The translations under genes and the position numbers were made by a program. From the NCBI GenBank assembly GCA_946615905.1, contig CAMOIE010000005.1, forward strand, positions 111,901 to 175,900: a stretch of DNA of 64,000 nt, read 5' to 3'. Position 1 is the first letter of the stretch. The number at the start of each line of letters is the position of its first letter. The notes under the pieces were generated by a model. That model searched no databases. It saw only the letters and a program-made list of their open reading frames with translations, and was not told the origin of the DNA. Shown here piece after piece: positions 42,901-51,310 of the stretch. Source of the DNA: an uncultured Treponema sp. GTDB taxonomy: Bacteria > Spirochaetota > Spirochaetia > Treponematales > Treponemataceae.

Positions 42901-43806
42901 ATGCAAGAAAAAAACAACAAAGACATTCAAATCGAGGAAATTCCAAATCTGGTAAAAAGCGGCAAACTCAGCCGCACTGAAGCGGGCAAGATATTGTGGC
43001 AGGAAATTTATTTTAATCCTGCCTTGTACGGAATCGAAGACCTTTCAGAGGACGCAAGAAGCGACTTTCTCCTCAAGCACTATAGAAAGATTTGCCAGTT
43101 GCCGGACGATTTTATTCCAGGGGCAACAAAGTTTCGAACCTTTATAAGGGTCTGCATCGTAAATTCCAAGAGGCCATTCAAACGCCAGCTTTTTGAAAAA
43201 TCCTTGCAGGAAAAATTCATCAACGTTTTCCAGAACAGGGAATACGAAAACACGCTGAATGAATACAACAAAAAGAACGCAGAAGAAAATCTTGTCGCGC
43301 AAGGCGAGCCGGCAAGCTACGCAAAAAGGCTAAGGCTGTCAGGACGCAGGCGGCAAATTACAAAGGACACCCTTTTGATTCTTCTTTTAAAATCCTGTCG
43401 GGAGGCCTCAGACTCAATGATTGAAAAGATTTCAAAAATCACGGGCCGCAGCTGCAATGAGATTTATTCCATGCTTGAAAAAGTAAAAGGCGACTCGGAA
43501 AAGCGTTTTGACCGCCAGAGAACCTTTATCGAAAGGAGAAACTCATCATTTTTCTTGAAGGGACGGGCGACAATCGCAAAAAACTGCACAAAACCGGGAA
43601 CCGCAATTTACGGGAGATTCTGTAGCCAATATGAGAAGCAGGCCAAACGCTACAAGAGGCAGAAAAAACTCCTGCAAGGCAACTTCCAACCGTCAAATTC
43701 ATCGGTGGCGCAAAACCTTGGAATCTCGCCGAGAAGCATCTCTTTTTACCTAAAGCACGCCGACCGAATACTCAAAAACGAGGAGGCAGATTCTTCTGAG
43801 AAGTAA
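42901..43806 (+). CDS. Treponemal HTH-containing protein, sigma-54 dependent
   Basis: 301 residues, very basic, cytosolic. No family I can name. The C-terminal ~45 residues contain a helix-turn-helix-like segment (SSVAQNLGISPRSISFYLK), and the middle is rich in Arg/Lys with possible RNA or DNA binding. The N-terminal ~110 residues (PALYGIEDLSEDARSDF) are helical and somewhat like a sigma-factor region 2, but this is weak. ATG 42901 follows GGAGG; an upstream TTG would overlap the sigma-54 promoter. A regulator under RpoN control is the best guess. Confidence 0.7.
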   Translation: MQEKNNKDIQIEEIPNLVKSGKLSRTEAGKILWQEIYFNPALYGIEDLSEDARSDFLLKHYRKICQLPDDFIPGATKFRTFIRVCIVNSKRPFKRQLFEKSLQEKFINVFQNREYENTLNEYNKKNAEENLVAQGEPASYAKRLRLSGRRRQITKDTLLILLLKSCREASDSMIEKISKITGRSCNEIYSMLEKVKGDSEKRFDRQRTFIERRNSSFFLKGRATIAKNCTKPGTAIYGRFCSQYEKQAKRYKRQKKLLQGNFQPSNSSVAQNLGISPRSISFYLKHADRILKNEEADSSEK

Positions 43807-43811
43807 AAGCC

Positions 43812-43955
43812 GCAGATGGCGTAAAGTTCCACCCGCAAATGTTGGTTTCGACATAGGGAGCGTTGAGAAAACGCGAAAGCGTTTTTAGCGACTCTCCGAA
43901 GCAGCTGTGCTGCGTAGGGCTCAACCAGCATCTGTGGGCGGTGGGAACTTTCTGC
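43812..43955. repeat. Long imperfect inverted repeat with internal hairpins
   Basis: Outer arms of about 35 bases (43812-43847 and 43923-43955) share AAAGTTCC, ACC-GC and ATG-TGGTT blocks in inverted order. Inside are a perfect AAAACGC-GAAA-GCGTTTT hairpin with a GNRA loop (43868-43885) and GCAGC-TGT-GCTGC. It fills the gap between two convergent genes. It could be a bidirectional terminator, a structured RNA or a small repeat element. Confidence 0.7.
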
Positions 43956-44710
43956 TACTGGCCTATTACAATTTCATTTTCAATTGACCAATAGGACACT
44001 GTCTCCCCAGTCTGCCCTTCGTATTGACACTGCGTGGCGGCTGCTCCGGTGATTTTTTTCGTGCCAACGCCGGACACGGTGACAGTGTAGGTAAAGCCTG
44101 GCTCTATGAAAATATTAGAGGGGTTCCCAGTGTAGTAGTTGCTATCGTTGAAAGTCACGGAGTCAGTAAAAGAGTCGCCGTTCTCCTCGCATGTCGCAGT
44201 CACAGTGCAGGTCGTCTCGGTCGCTCCGTACCAGCGAATAGTCAGACTGCCAGATGCATAAAACATGGAGACAGTCGCCGAGGATGACTCACCCTCGTTC
44301 ACGGTGAACGGAGAGGAGACGCCGTAATTCTCAACAAAACTGCTGCTACCAGATGACATAATTTTCCTTATGGCGACCGTATACGTTCCAACGGGAATCT
44401 TATCTATCGTTACTTCGGAGCCGGGCAAAAGTCCAGATTCCTTTTGGATTGTTACCTTGTCAGAAGCCCGCCTCAGGTAGACAGAATAGGTATAATTATT
44501 GTGTCCAGGAACAGAATTGTCTGAAGTTCCCCCCGTGGAAATCGAGCGGGAAGCCGTGCTGGCACCTGGCAGTACAAATGTCACGGAGCCGCCCTCGTCA
44601 TCCTCATCGTCAACGAGGGAGCAGGAGGTGAACAAAAAGGCTGCGAAAACCAAGACCGCAAAAAGGCAGACTTTTCTTTTATGTTCGATCAAAGGATTAA
44701 AATTCTTCAT
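43955..44710 (-). CDS. Lipoprotein, beta-rich, unknown function
   Basis: 251 residues with a signal peptide and lipobox (FLFTSC) followed by an acidic linker and a Ser/Thr/Gly-rich beta region of two or three Ig-like or Cna-B-like units (VTIDKIPVGTYTVAIRKI; FTYTVTVSGVG). ATG 44710 is set by AAGGAG; the frame is open five codons further. Last gene of a four-gene envelope operon. It may be surface exposed. Confidence 0.7.
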   Translation of the reverse strand: MKNFNPLIEHKRKVCLFAVLVFAAFLFTSCSLVDDEDDEGGSVTFVLPGASTASRSISTGGTSDNSVPGHNNYTYSVYLRRASDKVTIQKESGLLPGSEVTIDKIPVGTYTVAIRKIMSSGSSSFVENYGVSSPFTVNEGESSSATVSMFYASGSLTIRWYGATETTCTVTATCEENGDSFTDSVTFNDSNYYTGNPSNIFIEPGFTYTVTVSGVGTKKITGAAATQCQYEGQTGETVSYWSIENEIVIGQ

Positions 44711-44727
44711 GCTTAACTCCTTCACTA

Positions 44728-45519
44728 TCAGTATGATGACTGGAATGTTACGGTAACGACGACGGTGCCATACTTTGCCGTGGATTCCTTAGAGCTTTCA
44801 GATTTTGATGAGGCAGACGGCGTTGTAGAGACAGCTTCCGATGTAGAAGCAGAGGCGACCGCACCACCCATGGAGTCGGAATTCAGTCTGGCGTTGGCCT
44901 GGGCATCCCTAGTGCCGGTCTCAGTAAAGGATGCTGTCTGTCCGACAGTGATGGTGAAGGCACCCGCTCCGGCAGTTCCATCGCTGATGTTTTCCGGTGT
45001 CTGGGCGGAGTCCGAACTGGAAGAGTCTTCATCAGACTTGGAATCAGAAGCGTCCCCCTTCCATACGGCGACAACCCCCTCGCTGGCGCTTATGTTCGCC
45101 CCGTTGTAGCCAGCCACATAAGTAAACTCGGTACCACGGACAGAAGCCGTTGCAGCAGGCCCGCGAACCGTAAATCCAGTCCGCCTATCCTCGACTTTCT
45201 TGACGTTTGACTTGAGGGATCCGATTTTGAGTGAAAGGTTCGTATTGTCCTTATCGCCCGCCTCGGAAAGCTCATCCAAGCTGACTCGTGACATTGCGTT
45301 CACAGTTACAAGGGAGCCTTTTATCTTCAATACCAAAGTGCTCTTGAATCCTGTCTGTATTTCCGCCCCCTGCGGGAGGCTCATTCCCTGGCTGATGTCA
45401 GACCAAGAGGCTCCCTGCTTTACCTGGGCCCTTCCGACCAAGGAGACAACCTCCGCATCCACGGCAAAAAGAGCCGCCACAAGGGAGAACATCAAGGCCG
45501 CAAAAAAATACTTCTTCAT
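44728..45519 (-). CDS. Secreted FecR-domain protein
   Basis: 263 residues with a signal peptide (~1-20) and a FecR/SLH-like beta domain (~25-150): VVSLVGRAQVKQGASWSDI, LPQGAEIQTG and FTVRGPAATASVRGTEF. The C-terminal third is a Ser/Thr-rich low-complexity region. The start at 45519 follows AGGAGGAAA. In Treponema pallidum a FecR-domain protein lies near a CHASE2 adenylate cyclase (TP0483 and TP0485, from memory), the same neighbourhood as here. Not the sigma-regulator type of FecR: it lacks a cytosolic N-terminal domain. Confidence 0.82.
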   Translation of the reverse strand: MKKYFFAALMFSLVAALFAVDAEVVSLVGRAQVKQGASWSDISQGMSLPQGAEIQTGFKSTLVLKIKGSLVTVNAMSRVSLDELSEAGDKDNTNLSLKIGSLKSNVKKVEDRRTGFTVRGPAATASVRGTEFTYVAGYNGANISASEGVVAVWKGDASDSKSDEDSSSSDSAQTPENISDGTAGAGAFTITVGQTASFTETGTRDAQANARLNSDSMGGAVASASTSEAVSTTPSASSKSESSKESTAKYGTVVVTVTFQSSY

Positions 45520-45538
45520 ATTTCTTTCCTCCTGCGCT

Positions 45539-46723
45539 CTAGAATACAAGCTGCACGTTGATGCCGAACTGCATCTTGTTGTTCTTGGCATCATCGTAGT
45601 CCCTGTAGTTTTTAAATTCCGCGCCAATCAAAAGGTCGCTGAATGCCTGCACGTCAACGCCGGCGCTAAAGGCCGTTCCCTTGTACTCCATCCTGTGGGC
45701 AATCTCGCTCACCCAGTCAACTCCGCCGGACACACGGACCTTATCAACGACCTTTGCGGAAGCCTTGGTGTAGAGCTTGAAGAGCCCTGAATACTGTGGG
45801 TCGTCAGCTGAAAAATAGGCGTTGATCTTTGTAAAGCCCATGAAGGCCCCCCGCTTGTCGTCATGGTGCTTTTTGGGGTCGTCCCCGCTAGCCATGTCGA
45901 CTCCGCCGGACAAAACAGCCCCCATAAAGGGGAAGTAGTAGTCAAGACGGCCGCGAGCCAGGTATGAGTAAACCGCATCATCGTCCTCGTACTTGGCATA
46001 GCTGTAAGTTCCTGAAAGATTATAGTAGAGTCCCATGAAAACAGGTCCGTTCAAGGCCAATGTACCGTACAGTCTCCTGAATTTTACGCTGTCGGTCTTT
46101 TGCGAGCCGAAGAACTGCAAGGTTCCGGTCTGGTTCATTACAAAGTTGGGGAAGGTGACTGCCGCAGCCCCTACGACATATTCATCCGCCCGCTGGTAAA
46201 TCTTGTCGCTATCATACTCAAACAAGTCCTTGCCGTGGTTGAGGAATTTTACGATTCCTGCGTTCAAAAGTCCCGTATAGGCCGCATAGACGTTCGCCTC
46301 AATCATGGTAGTCTGGTATTTTGCGAAAAGACCGTCAGCCGCCTGATTGAAGATTACGCCTGTCGCATCTGAAAAAGAGAAGCGTCCTGCGTTCACAAGG
46401 ATGGAGTCCGTGGCGGAAATCTTATTCAAATAAGAAAACTTTGCAAGGGAGAGGTCAACGTAATGGGTCTTGTCGTCCGACCTGTCATCGTACTCAAACT
46501 CATAGAGTCCTTCTGCGACAAAGTAAATATTTCCAGCCTTGTCAAATGGAACTTTGAACCAAATATTGGCATCATCAAGCTGGTCTAGCTTGAGATCTCC
46601 GGAGTTTACTCCCTTATAGCGGGTGTAATTGCTCAAGGCTCCACCCCAGTCAATTGCCAGGACCGGCAAATTCAGCAGGGCAAACAAGAGTGCAGTCAAA
46701 ACAAAACGAAAACTATTGCGCAT
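45539..46723 (-). CDS. Probable outer-membrane beta-barrel protein
   Basis: 394 residues with a signal peptide (~1-23) and alternating amphipathic strands to the end, finishing with FGINVQLVF, an OMP-type C-terminal Phe. Typical barrel text includes FVAEGLYEFEYDDRSD and LYYNLSGTYSYAKYEDD. ATG 46723 follows AGGAGG and overlaps the upstream gene by 11 bases. Role unknown; a porin or adhesin-like barrel encoded with FecR and lipoprotein partners. Confidence 0.75.
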   Translation of the reverse strand: MRNSFRFVLTALLFALLNLPVLAIDWGGALSNYTRYKGVNSGDLKLDQLDDANIWFKVPFDKAGNIYFVAEGLYEFEYDDRSDDKTHYVDLSLAKFSYLNKISATDSILVNAGRFSFSDATGVIFNQAADGLFAKYQTTMIEANVYAAYTGLLNAGIVKFLNHGKDLFEYDSDKIYQRADEYVVGAAAVTFPNFVMNQTGTLQFFGSQKTDSVKFRRLYGTLALNGPVFMGLYYNLSGTYSYAKYEDDDAVYSYLARGRLDYYFPFMGAVLSGGVDMASGDDPKKHHDDKRGAFMGFTKINAYFSADDPQYSGLFKLYTKASAKVVDKVRVSGGVDWVSEIAHRMEYKGTAFSAGVDVQAFSDLLIGAEFKNYRDYDDAKNNKMQFGINVQLVF

Positions 46724-47171
46724 TTGAACCTCCTGAAACGCCATCAATGCAGGCATTCATAACGGCAACCGCATTCTGACCGGAGACCGTCATTGACGGG
46801 TCAGCCTGAGAGTCTAGAATATTTCTTGCCTTAAGTTCCTTGAAGGCGTAGCGGGGCAAAGAAGTCACCATATAAAGGAGACCGCATCTCAATCCAGAAG
46901 CCTCGACACAAATCTTTGAAAGCTCCGCAAGCGAAATTGAATCCCCCTCGGACTTGGCCGAAGAAATCCAATTCTTCTCTACGGCGACCTTAAAGGCCTC
47001 GCTCTCACTGGCATTCTCCGGAATCAGACCGGCATAAACGCCTGCCAGATATGAGGTCTGTCCGACAGAAATTTCTCCGCTTTCAATTATCTTGGAAACC
47101 TTTTCCGCTGATTGGGCAAAGGCGCAGAATGCGATGAAAGTCAGAAAAAATCCGCATAAAAATTTTTTCAT
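46713..47171 (-). CDS. Small secreted protein, first gene of the envelope operon
   Basis: 152 residues with a signal peptide (~1-19). The mature protein is helical with a repeated short pattern and two Cys-containing helices (LSKICVEASGLRCGLLYM). Preceded by GAGGAGAGG. No domain recognised. It is divergent from the CHASE2 cyclase and its stop overlaps the OMP start. Confidence 0.7.
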   Translation of the reverse strand: MKKFLCGFFLTFIAFCAFAQSAEKVSKIIESGEISVGQTSYLAGVYAGLIPENASESEAFKVAVEKNWISSAKSEGDSISLAELSKICVEASGLRCGLLYMVTSLPRYAFKELKARNILDSQADPSMTVSGQNAVAVMNACIDGVSGGSNAQ

Positions 47172-47373
47172 TCCTCTCCTCCTTTCAATTTATAAAATTT
47201 CGTTACCTTAATCATATCATAAGATTAACAAAAAAAAAAATAAAAATTCAATGAATTCTAAATTAAAAACAAAAAAAAGCAGGAGGCCTGTTCCCCGATT
47301 AAGCCCACGAGCAGGGGGGAACTCTCACCAAAAAAATTACTTAACTTTTTCTTTAATTCACGCAAATTTATGC

Positions 47374-47379
47374 TATACT
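47374..47379 (+). promoter_or_regulatory. Extended -10 box of the CHASE2 cyclase, leaderless layout
   Basis: TGCTATACT (extended -10, hexamer 47374-47379) ends seven bases before the ATG at 47387 and no Shine-Dalgarno sequence is present. A CTTTAA lies at -35 distance with a 17-bp spacer. Confidence 0.45.
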
Positions 47380-47386
47380 TTTTTAC

Positions 47387-50263
47387 ATGGCAAAGAAAAG
47401 AAAAAGTTATCTGGCAAAAGTCTCAGTCATTTTAAGCCTCTGTCTGCTCACGGCTCTTTTTTCAAGAACGGAAATTTTCCAAAAGCTTGAGATGCGTAGC
47501 TACGATGCCCTACTCGCGCTCAGACCAATAAAGTCGGAGTGTCCAGAAGTCGCCATGCTTGAAATTGACGACGCGTCTTTGGACAGTCTCGGCCCCTGGC
47601 CCTGGACGCGGGACATTTTCGCCGACATGCTGATTAGGCTCAAGGAGCTGGGCGCGGAAACCACAATCTTCGATATTGAGTATCTCTCGCCTTCAAAGCT
47701 GGCGGTCAACCCGGAGGATGCGGAATTTCTTCTTGAGAACATCCACCGGCCGGATGCGGAAAGCCTTGCAGGCCAGGTCTTCAGGGACAATGACCTATAC
47801 TTTGCCCGCGCAATCCAGTTCTTCGAAAACACATACCTTACAATCAACACCGACCAGATTATCTCCGTGAGCGAGGAGGACGAGGCATACGCCAAAAAAC
47901 GCTTTCTCTTCACTAATGTGACCGACCCCGGCTCCCTTATAAAAAAATCAAACGGGATATTCGCAAAAAAATCAGCCTCAAATCCTGGATTTTCCCCAGC
48001 CCGCCACGAATTCGTATCTAGGGCAAGGGGGGCAGGATTCACCAACATCGTAATCGACCCGGACGGAACAAGGCGGCGGCTCCAACTTTTAAACGCCCAG
48101 GACAGGGGCTTTACAGGCCAGTTGGTCTTTGCCCCCCTGATGGACAAGCTCGATGTAAAGGAAATCATAAGAAAAAAATCCGAGATCATCTTAAAAGACG
48201 CGAAGATTCCCTCCAAAAATGGTCAGGATTTTGATGACGGTCGCAAAGACATAAAAATTCCCCTTGACGAGAGCGGAGCCATGCTCATCCACTGGCCCAA
48301 GAAGAAGTTCGAGCAGGCTTTCCGCCACCAGAGCGTCATGATTATAAACCAGCTGCTTGAGGCGGAGAAAAACCTTGACTCCAACATCTGGGAATTCTTA
48401 AAGCTCTCACTGCCGGACTCCGACGGACTTCAAATGCAGTATACGACAGAAGCGACAGCCCTCGCGGAGGAGAAAAATCAGCTGGACACCTACAGGGACT
48501 TCCTGCTTGAAAAATGCACAGGCTTTGACGAAAATGGCCAGCCCCTATCAGAGCCTGTCAGTCAGGAAGAATACGACGGCTACTTTGAGGCGCGGAGGGA
48601 ATATTTTTCCGAGGTGGAAGACTTCATCAGGCAAAATCACCTGCAAAAAATAACAGAAAGGCTTGTCCAGCTATCAGATTCCGGGGAACTGTCAAAAGAA
48701 GACTCAGATTCAGCCCAAGAATTCTTTGCCCTGGCCTCAGAAGGGGTCAAAAATCAGTACGAGCTGTATAAATCCACCTTTGACAGCCTCAAAAAAGAGC
48801 TTTCAGGGGCATTCTGCATTATCGGAAACACAGCGTCTGGCTCCACTGATTTGGGTTCCACGCCATTCAACAACCTCTATCCGAACATCGGAACCCACGC
48901 AAACGTCTACAACACAATCGTGAACGAGGACTTCATAAAGCCCCTGCCGGAACTCACCGGAATTATCGTCATCTCGATTGTCGCGATTCTGCTTGCAATT
49001 CTCTCAGAGAACGTCAGCCTCAAGATTCAAAACATAAGCGGAGCCTCGGTAATCATAATTTTCTGCGCGACCGTCTGCGCCCTGATGTTTTTCGTGGGAA
49101 TCTACCTGCCGCCGATAAGTCCCCTCATCATAATAGTCCTGACCTTCCTTATGCTTTTGGCTCAGAGTTTTTTCACAGCGGAAAAAGAGAGGCTTTTGAT
49201 AAAGAACACATTCGGAGCATACGTCGCCCCGGAGGTCGTCAGCCAAATTATCGAGAACCCTGAGTACGCCCAGGTCGGAGGAATCAGCAAAAACCTGACC
49301 GCCCTTTTCAGCGACGTGCAGAAATTCTCAAAGTTCACGGAAATCGTCAACAACACAAACGGCGAGGACAAGGGAGCCGAGCAGCTGGTAGCGGTTCTCA
49401 ACAACTACCTTGGAGCCTTGAGCGACGCGATTCAAGAACAGAAGGGAACGATTGACAAGTACGTTGGAGACGAGATTGTCTCATTCTTCGGCGCGCCGAT
49501 TGACGACTCGGACCACGCCTTCCACGCCTGCATTGCCGGAATCAGGATGCTGCAGTCCGAGGCCCAGATAAACAAGGAATTCCACCATGACTTCAAGTAC
49601 CCAGAATGCGTCAGCAAAATCTGGAACGAGGTCGCCCGCGAGAACGGCTGGGGAGAAAAGGAAGTGTCGGAATACCGCTCGTACATAGCCGAATACAACA
49701 AGGCGGGCTTTTTCCCGATGGAGCTTCGCTCACGCGTCGGACTCAACAGCGGAAACATGGTCGTAGGCAACATGGGAACAGAGAGAAAGCTCAACTATAC
49801 GATTATGGGCAACAACGTGAACCTGGCCAGCCGCCTAGAGGGAACAAACAAGGCCTACGGCTCGTGGATAATGTGCTCGGAATCCACCTACGAGTCGCTT
49901 AAAAAGAATGGCCACGAAAAAGATTTGCTGATCCGCCCCCTTGACGCTGTTAAGGTCATCAACGTGGAAAAGCCCGTCAGAATCTACAGCATAGTCGGAG
50001 TGATGGGCGAGATGGAGGAAAAGCGGATTCGAGCCACGGAAATCTTCAACCAAGGCGTTGACTTCTACATGCGAGGCTCCGAGGAGCCGGGCAAAAAAAA
50101 GCCCCGCGAGGACTTGGAGGAGGCATTGAAACTCTTTGAGCAGGCCGAAAAACTCTATCCAGACGACGGCTCCTCAAGGGTATTCGCGGACAGGTGCATA
50201 GCTTTCTTGAAAGACGGAATCCCCGAAATCTGGGACGGAGTTTTCACGATGGCGACGAAGTAA
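47387..50263 (+). CDS. CHASE2-domain class III adenylate cyclase
   Basis: 958 residues. A signal/anchor helix (~9-28), a long periplasmic CHASE2 sensor (~35-510, VAMLEIDDASLDSLGPWPWTR), three membrane helices (~525-600) and a cytosolic class III cyclase domain (~620-850). Metal ligands Asp643 (LFSDVQ) and Asp695 (KYVGDE), adenine-selecting Lys691 and Thr805, and Asn812/Arg816 (VNLASR) are all present, so it should make cAMP. The K/T pair is the CyaC-like type. A TPR-like tail follows (~885-950). Divergent from the FecR/OMP operon, which it may sense or control. Confidence 0.92.
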   Translation: MAKKRKSYLAKVSVILSLCLLTALFSRTEIFQKLEMRSYDALLALRPIKSECPEVAMLEIDDASLDSLGPWPWTRDIFADMLIRLKELGAETTIFDIEYLSPSKLAVNPEDAEFLLENIHRPDAESLAGQVFRDNDLYFARAIQFFENTYLTINTDQIISVSEEDEAYAKKRFLFTNVTDPGSLIKKSNGIFAKKSASNPGFSPARHEFVSRARGAGFTNIVIDPDGTRRRLQLLNAQDRGFTGQLVFAPLMDKLDVKEIIRKKSEIILKDAKIPSKNGQDFDDGRKDIKIPLDESGAMLIHWPKKKFEQAFRHQSVMIINQLLEAEKNLDSNIWEFLKLSLPDSDGLQMQYTTEATALAEEKNQLDTYRDFLLEKCTGFDENGQPLSEPVSQEEYDGYFEARREYFSEVEDFIRQNHLQKITERLVQLSDSGELSKEDSDSAQEFFALASEGVKNQYELYKSTFDSLKKELSGAFCIIGNTASGSTDLGSTPFNNLYPNIGTHANVYNTIVNEDFIKPLPELTGIIVISIVAILLAILSENVSLKIQNISGASVIIIFCATVCALMFFVGIYLPPISPLIIIVLTFLMLLAQSFFTAEKERLLIKNTFGAYVAPEVVSQIIENPEYAQVGGISKNLTALFSDVQKFSKFTEIVNNTNGEDKGAEQLVAVLNNYLGALSDAIQEQKGTIDKYVGDEIVSFFGAPIDDSDHAFHACIAGIRMLQSEAQINKEFHHDFKYPECVSKIWNEVARENGWGEKEVSEYRSYIAEYNKAGFFPMELRSRVGLNSGNMVVGNMGTERKLNYTIMGNNVNLASRLEGTNKAYGSWIMCSESTYESLKKNGHEKDLLIRPLDAVKVINVEKPVRIYSIVGVMGEMEEKRIRATEIFNQGVDFYMRGSEEPGKKKPREDLEEALKLFEQAEKLYPDDGSSRVFADRCIAFLKDGIPEIWDGVFTMATK

Positions 50264-50272
50264 AGCTGTCAG

Positions 50273-50301
50273 TTGAAAATCAGCCACTGTTTTTCTAAAA
50301 T
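50273..50301 (+). promoter_or_regulatory. Promoter of rdgB, leaderless layout
   Basis: TTGAAA (50273-50278), 17-bp spacer, TAAAAT (50296-50301). Six bases separate the -10 box from the ATG, so +1 is expected at or beside the start codon. Confidence 0.6.
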
Positions 50302-50307
50302 AGGGGC

Positions 50308-50922
50308 ATGAAAATCTATTTAGCCTCATCAAACGCACATAAAAGAAAGGAAGTCGCGGAGATTCTTTCCGGGCACGAAATCGTAATCCCCGCTGACGAG
50401 GGAATCGAATTCGCCCCTGACGAGACCGGCTCCACGTTCGCAGAGAACTCAATGATAAAGGCCCTCGCCCTCTGGAAAATCGTAAAATGCCCTGTAATCG
50501 CAGACGACTCAGGCCTTTGCGTGGACGCCCTTTCCGGGGAGCCTGGAATCTTCACGTCACGCTACGCAGGCTCCGAATACCCGCACGGCCGCCCCGATGG
50601 AAAGAAAATAAGCCAGGCGGAGCAGAACGCACTTTTAATCGCCCAGCTCAACGCGACAGGCTCGTCCGACCGGTCATGCCACTACTCATGCGCCATTACC
50701 CTCCTCTTCTCCCCCGATGAATTTCTGGTCAGCCAGGAAATCTTCAAGGGTCAGCTTATAAAGAGAATCGAGGATCAGGCAGGAACAGGCGGATTCGGCT
50801 ACGACCCGATTGTATTTCTCCCGGAGTACGGAAAGACTGTCGCGGAGATTTCAGCCGAAGAGAAAAATAAAATCTCCCACCGCGGCAAGGCCCTAAGAAG
50901 AATCGCCGCATCTCTGATTTAA
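50308..50922 (+). CDS. rdgB: XTP/dITP diphosphatase (RdgB/HAM1)
   Basis: Removes deaminated purine nucleotides by hydrolysing XTP and dITP to the monophosphate. 204 residues with the family motifs YLASSNAHKRKEV, TFAENSMIKA, IADDSGLCVDAL and the C-terminal GTGGFGYDPIVFLPEYGKT followed by SHRGKAL. Start ATG is the first residue of the conserved core. Stand-alone gene after the cyclase. Confidence 0.95.
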   Translation: MKIYLASSNAHKRKEVAEILSGHEIVIPADEGIEFAPDETGSTFAENSMIKALALWKIVKCPVIADDSGLCVDALSGEPGIFTSRYAGSEYPHGRPDGKKISQAEQNALLIAQLNATGSSDRSCHYSCAITLLFSPDEFLVSQEIFKGQLIKRIEDQAGTGGFGYDPIVFLPEYGKTVAEISAEEKNKISHRGKALRRIAASLI

Positions 50923-50940
50923 AAAAATCACACGGATTTG

Positions 50941-51077
50941 TTCGCGGCTAACGCCGCTCACTAAACATAAAAGTGAAGACCGTTAGCGCTGTGGAGGGGC
51001 GGAAGTTCGGACGCAAGGCGGCCGAATGAGCCGAAGGAGGCGAACCCCGAAACATAGCGACCCGGCGAACTGCCGGG
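50941..51077. other. GC-rich structured intergenic element before flaB1
   Basis: The 388-base gap 50923-51310 starts with this GC-rich block. It contains a nested hairpin GCTAACG...TCACT...AGTGA...CGTTAGC (50947-50987), a GTTCG/CGAAC stem enclosing CGGC/GCCG (51005-51045) and CCCGGC-GAACT-GCCGGG (51061-51077). No coding capacity. It is either the structured 3' UTR of rdgB, a repeat element or a small RNA. Confidence 0.6.
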
Positions 51078-51125
51078 GAACGCAAAAAAAAATCACATTT
51101 TTTTTAATTTTTTTAAAAATTTTAC

Positions 51126-51153
51126 TAAAGTTTTCTTTTCTTCATGCCGAAAA
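51126..51153 (+). promoter_or_regulatory. Sigma-28 (FliA) promoter of flaB1
   Basis: TAAAG (51126-51130), 15 bases, GCCGAAAA (51146-51153), close to the flagellar consensus TAAA(G)-N15-GCCGATAA. Predicted leader of about 150 nt. Confidence 0.75.
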
Positions 51154-51213
51154 AATAAATGATGAACCATGAACGGAATAACTTCGTAGAAGCTGCCGGA
51201 CAGGGGAGTCACT

Positions 51214-51260
51214 GTAAAAGGAAATGGATGTAGCCTTGTAATGCAGAAGTTTCCTTTTAC
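51214..51260 (+). promoter_or_regulatory. flaB1 leader hairpin 1
   Basis: Perfect 11-bp inverted repeat GTAAAAGGAAA / TTTCCTTTTAC in the flaB1 5' leader, with a 25-base loop. Confidence 0.75.
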
Positions 51261-51265
51261 AACCG

Positions 51266-51310
51266 GACTAAAAAGGATTTTAGTCTTACCAATTTCCATG
51301 GAGGAAAATT
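51266..51310 (+). promoter_or_regulatory. flaB1 leader hairpin 2 and ribosome-binding site, candidate CsrA target
   Basis: GACTAAAA / TTTTAGTC (8 bp) displays AGGA in its 4-base loop (51266-51285), the shape of a CsrA binding site. Twenty-five bases on, TTTCC-atgga-GGAAA around the GGAGGA Shine-Dalgarno sequence gives a second GGA. CsrA bound to both would block ribosome entry, as on Bacillus hag mRNA. Confidence 0.6.

Noticed and set aside
44728..45519. FecR protein as a sigma-factor regulator
   Set aside because: It has a cleavable signal peptide and no cytosolic N-terminal anti-sigma region, and no ECF sigma gene is adjacent.
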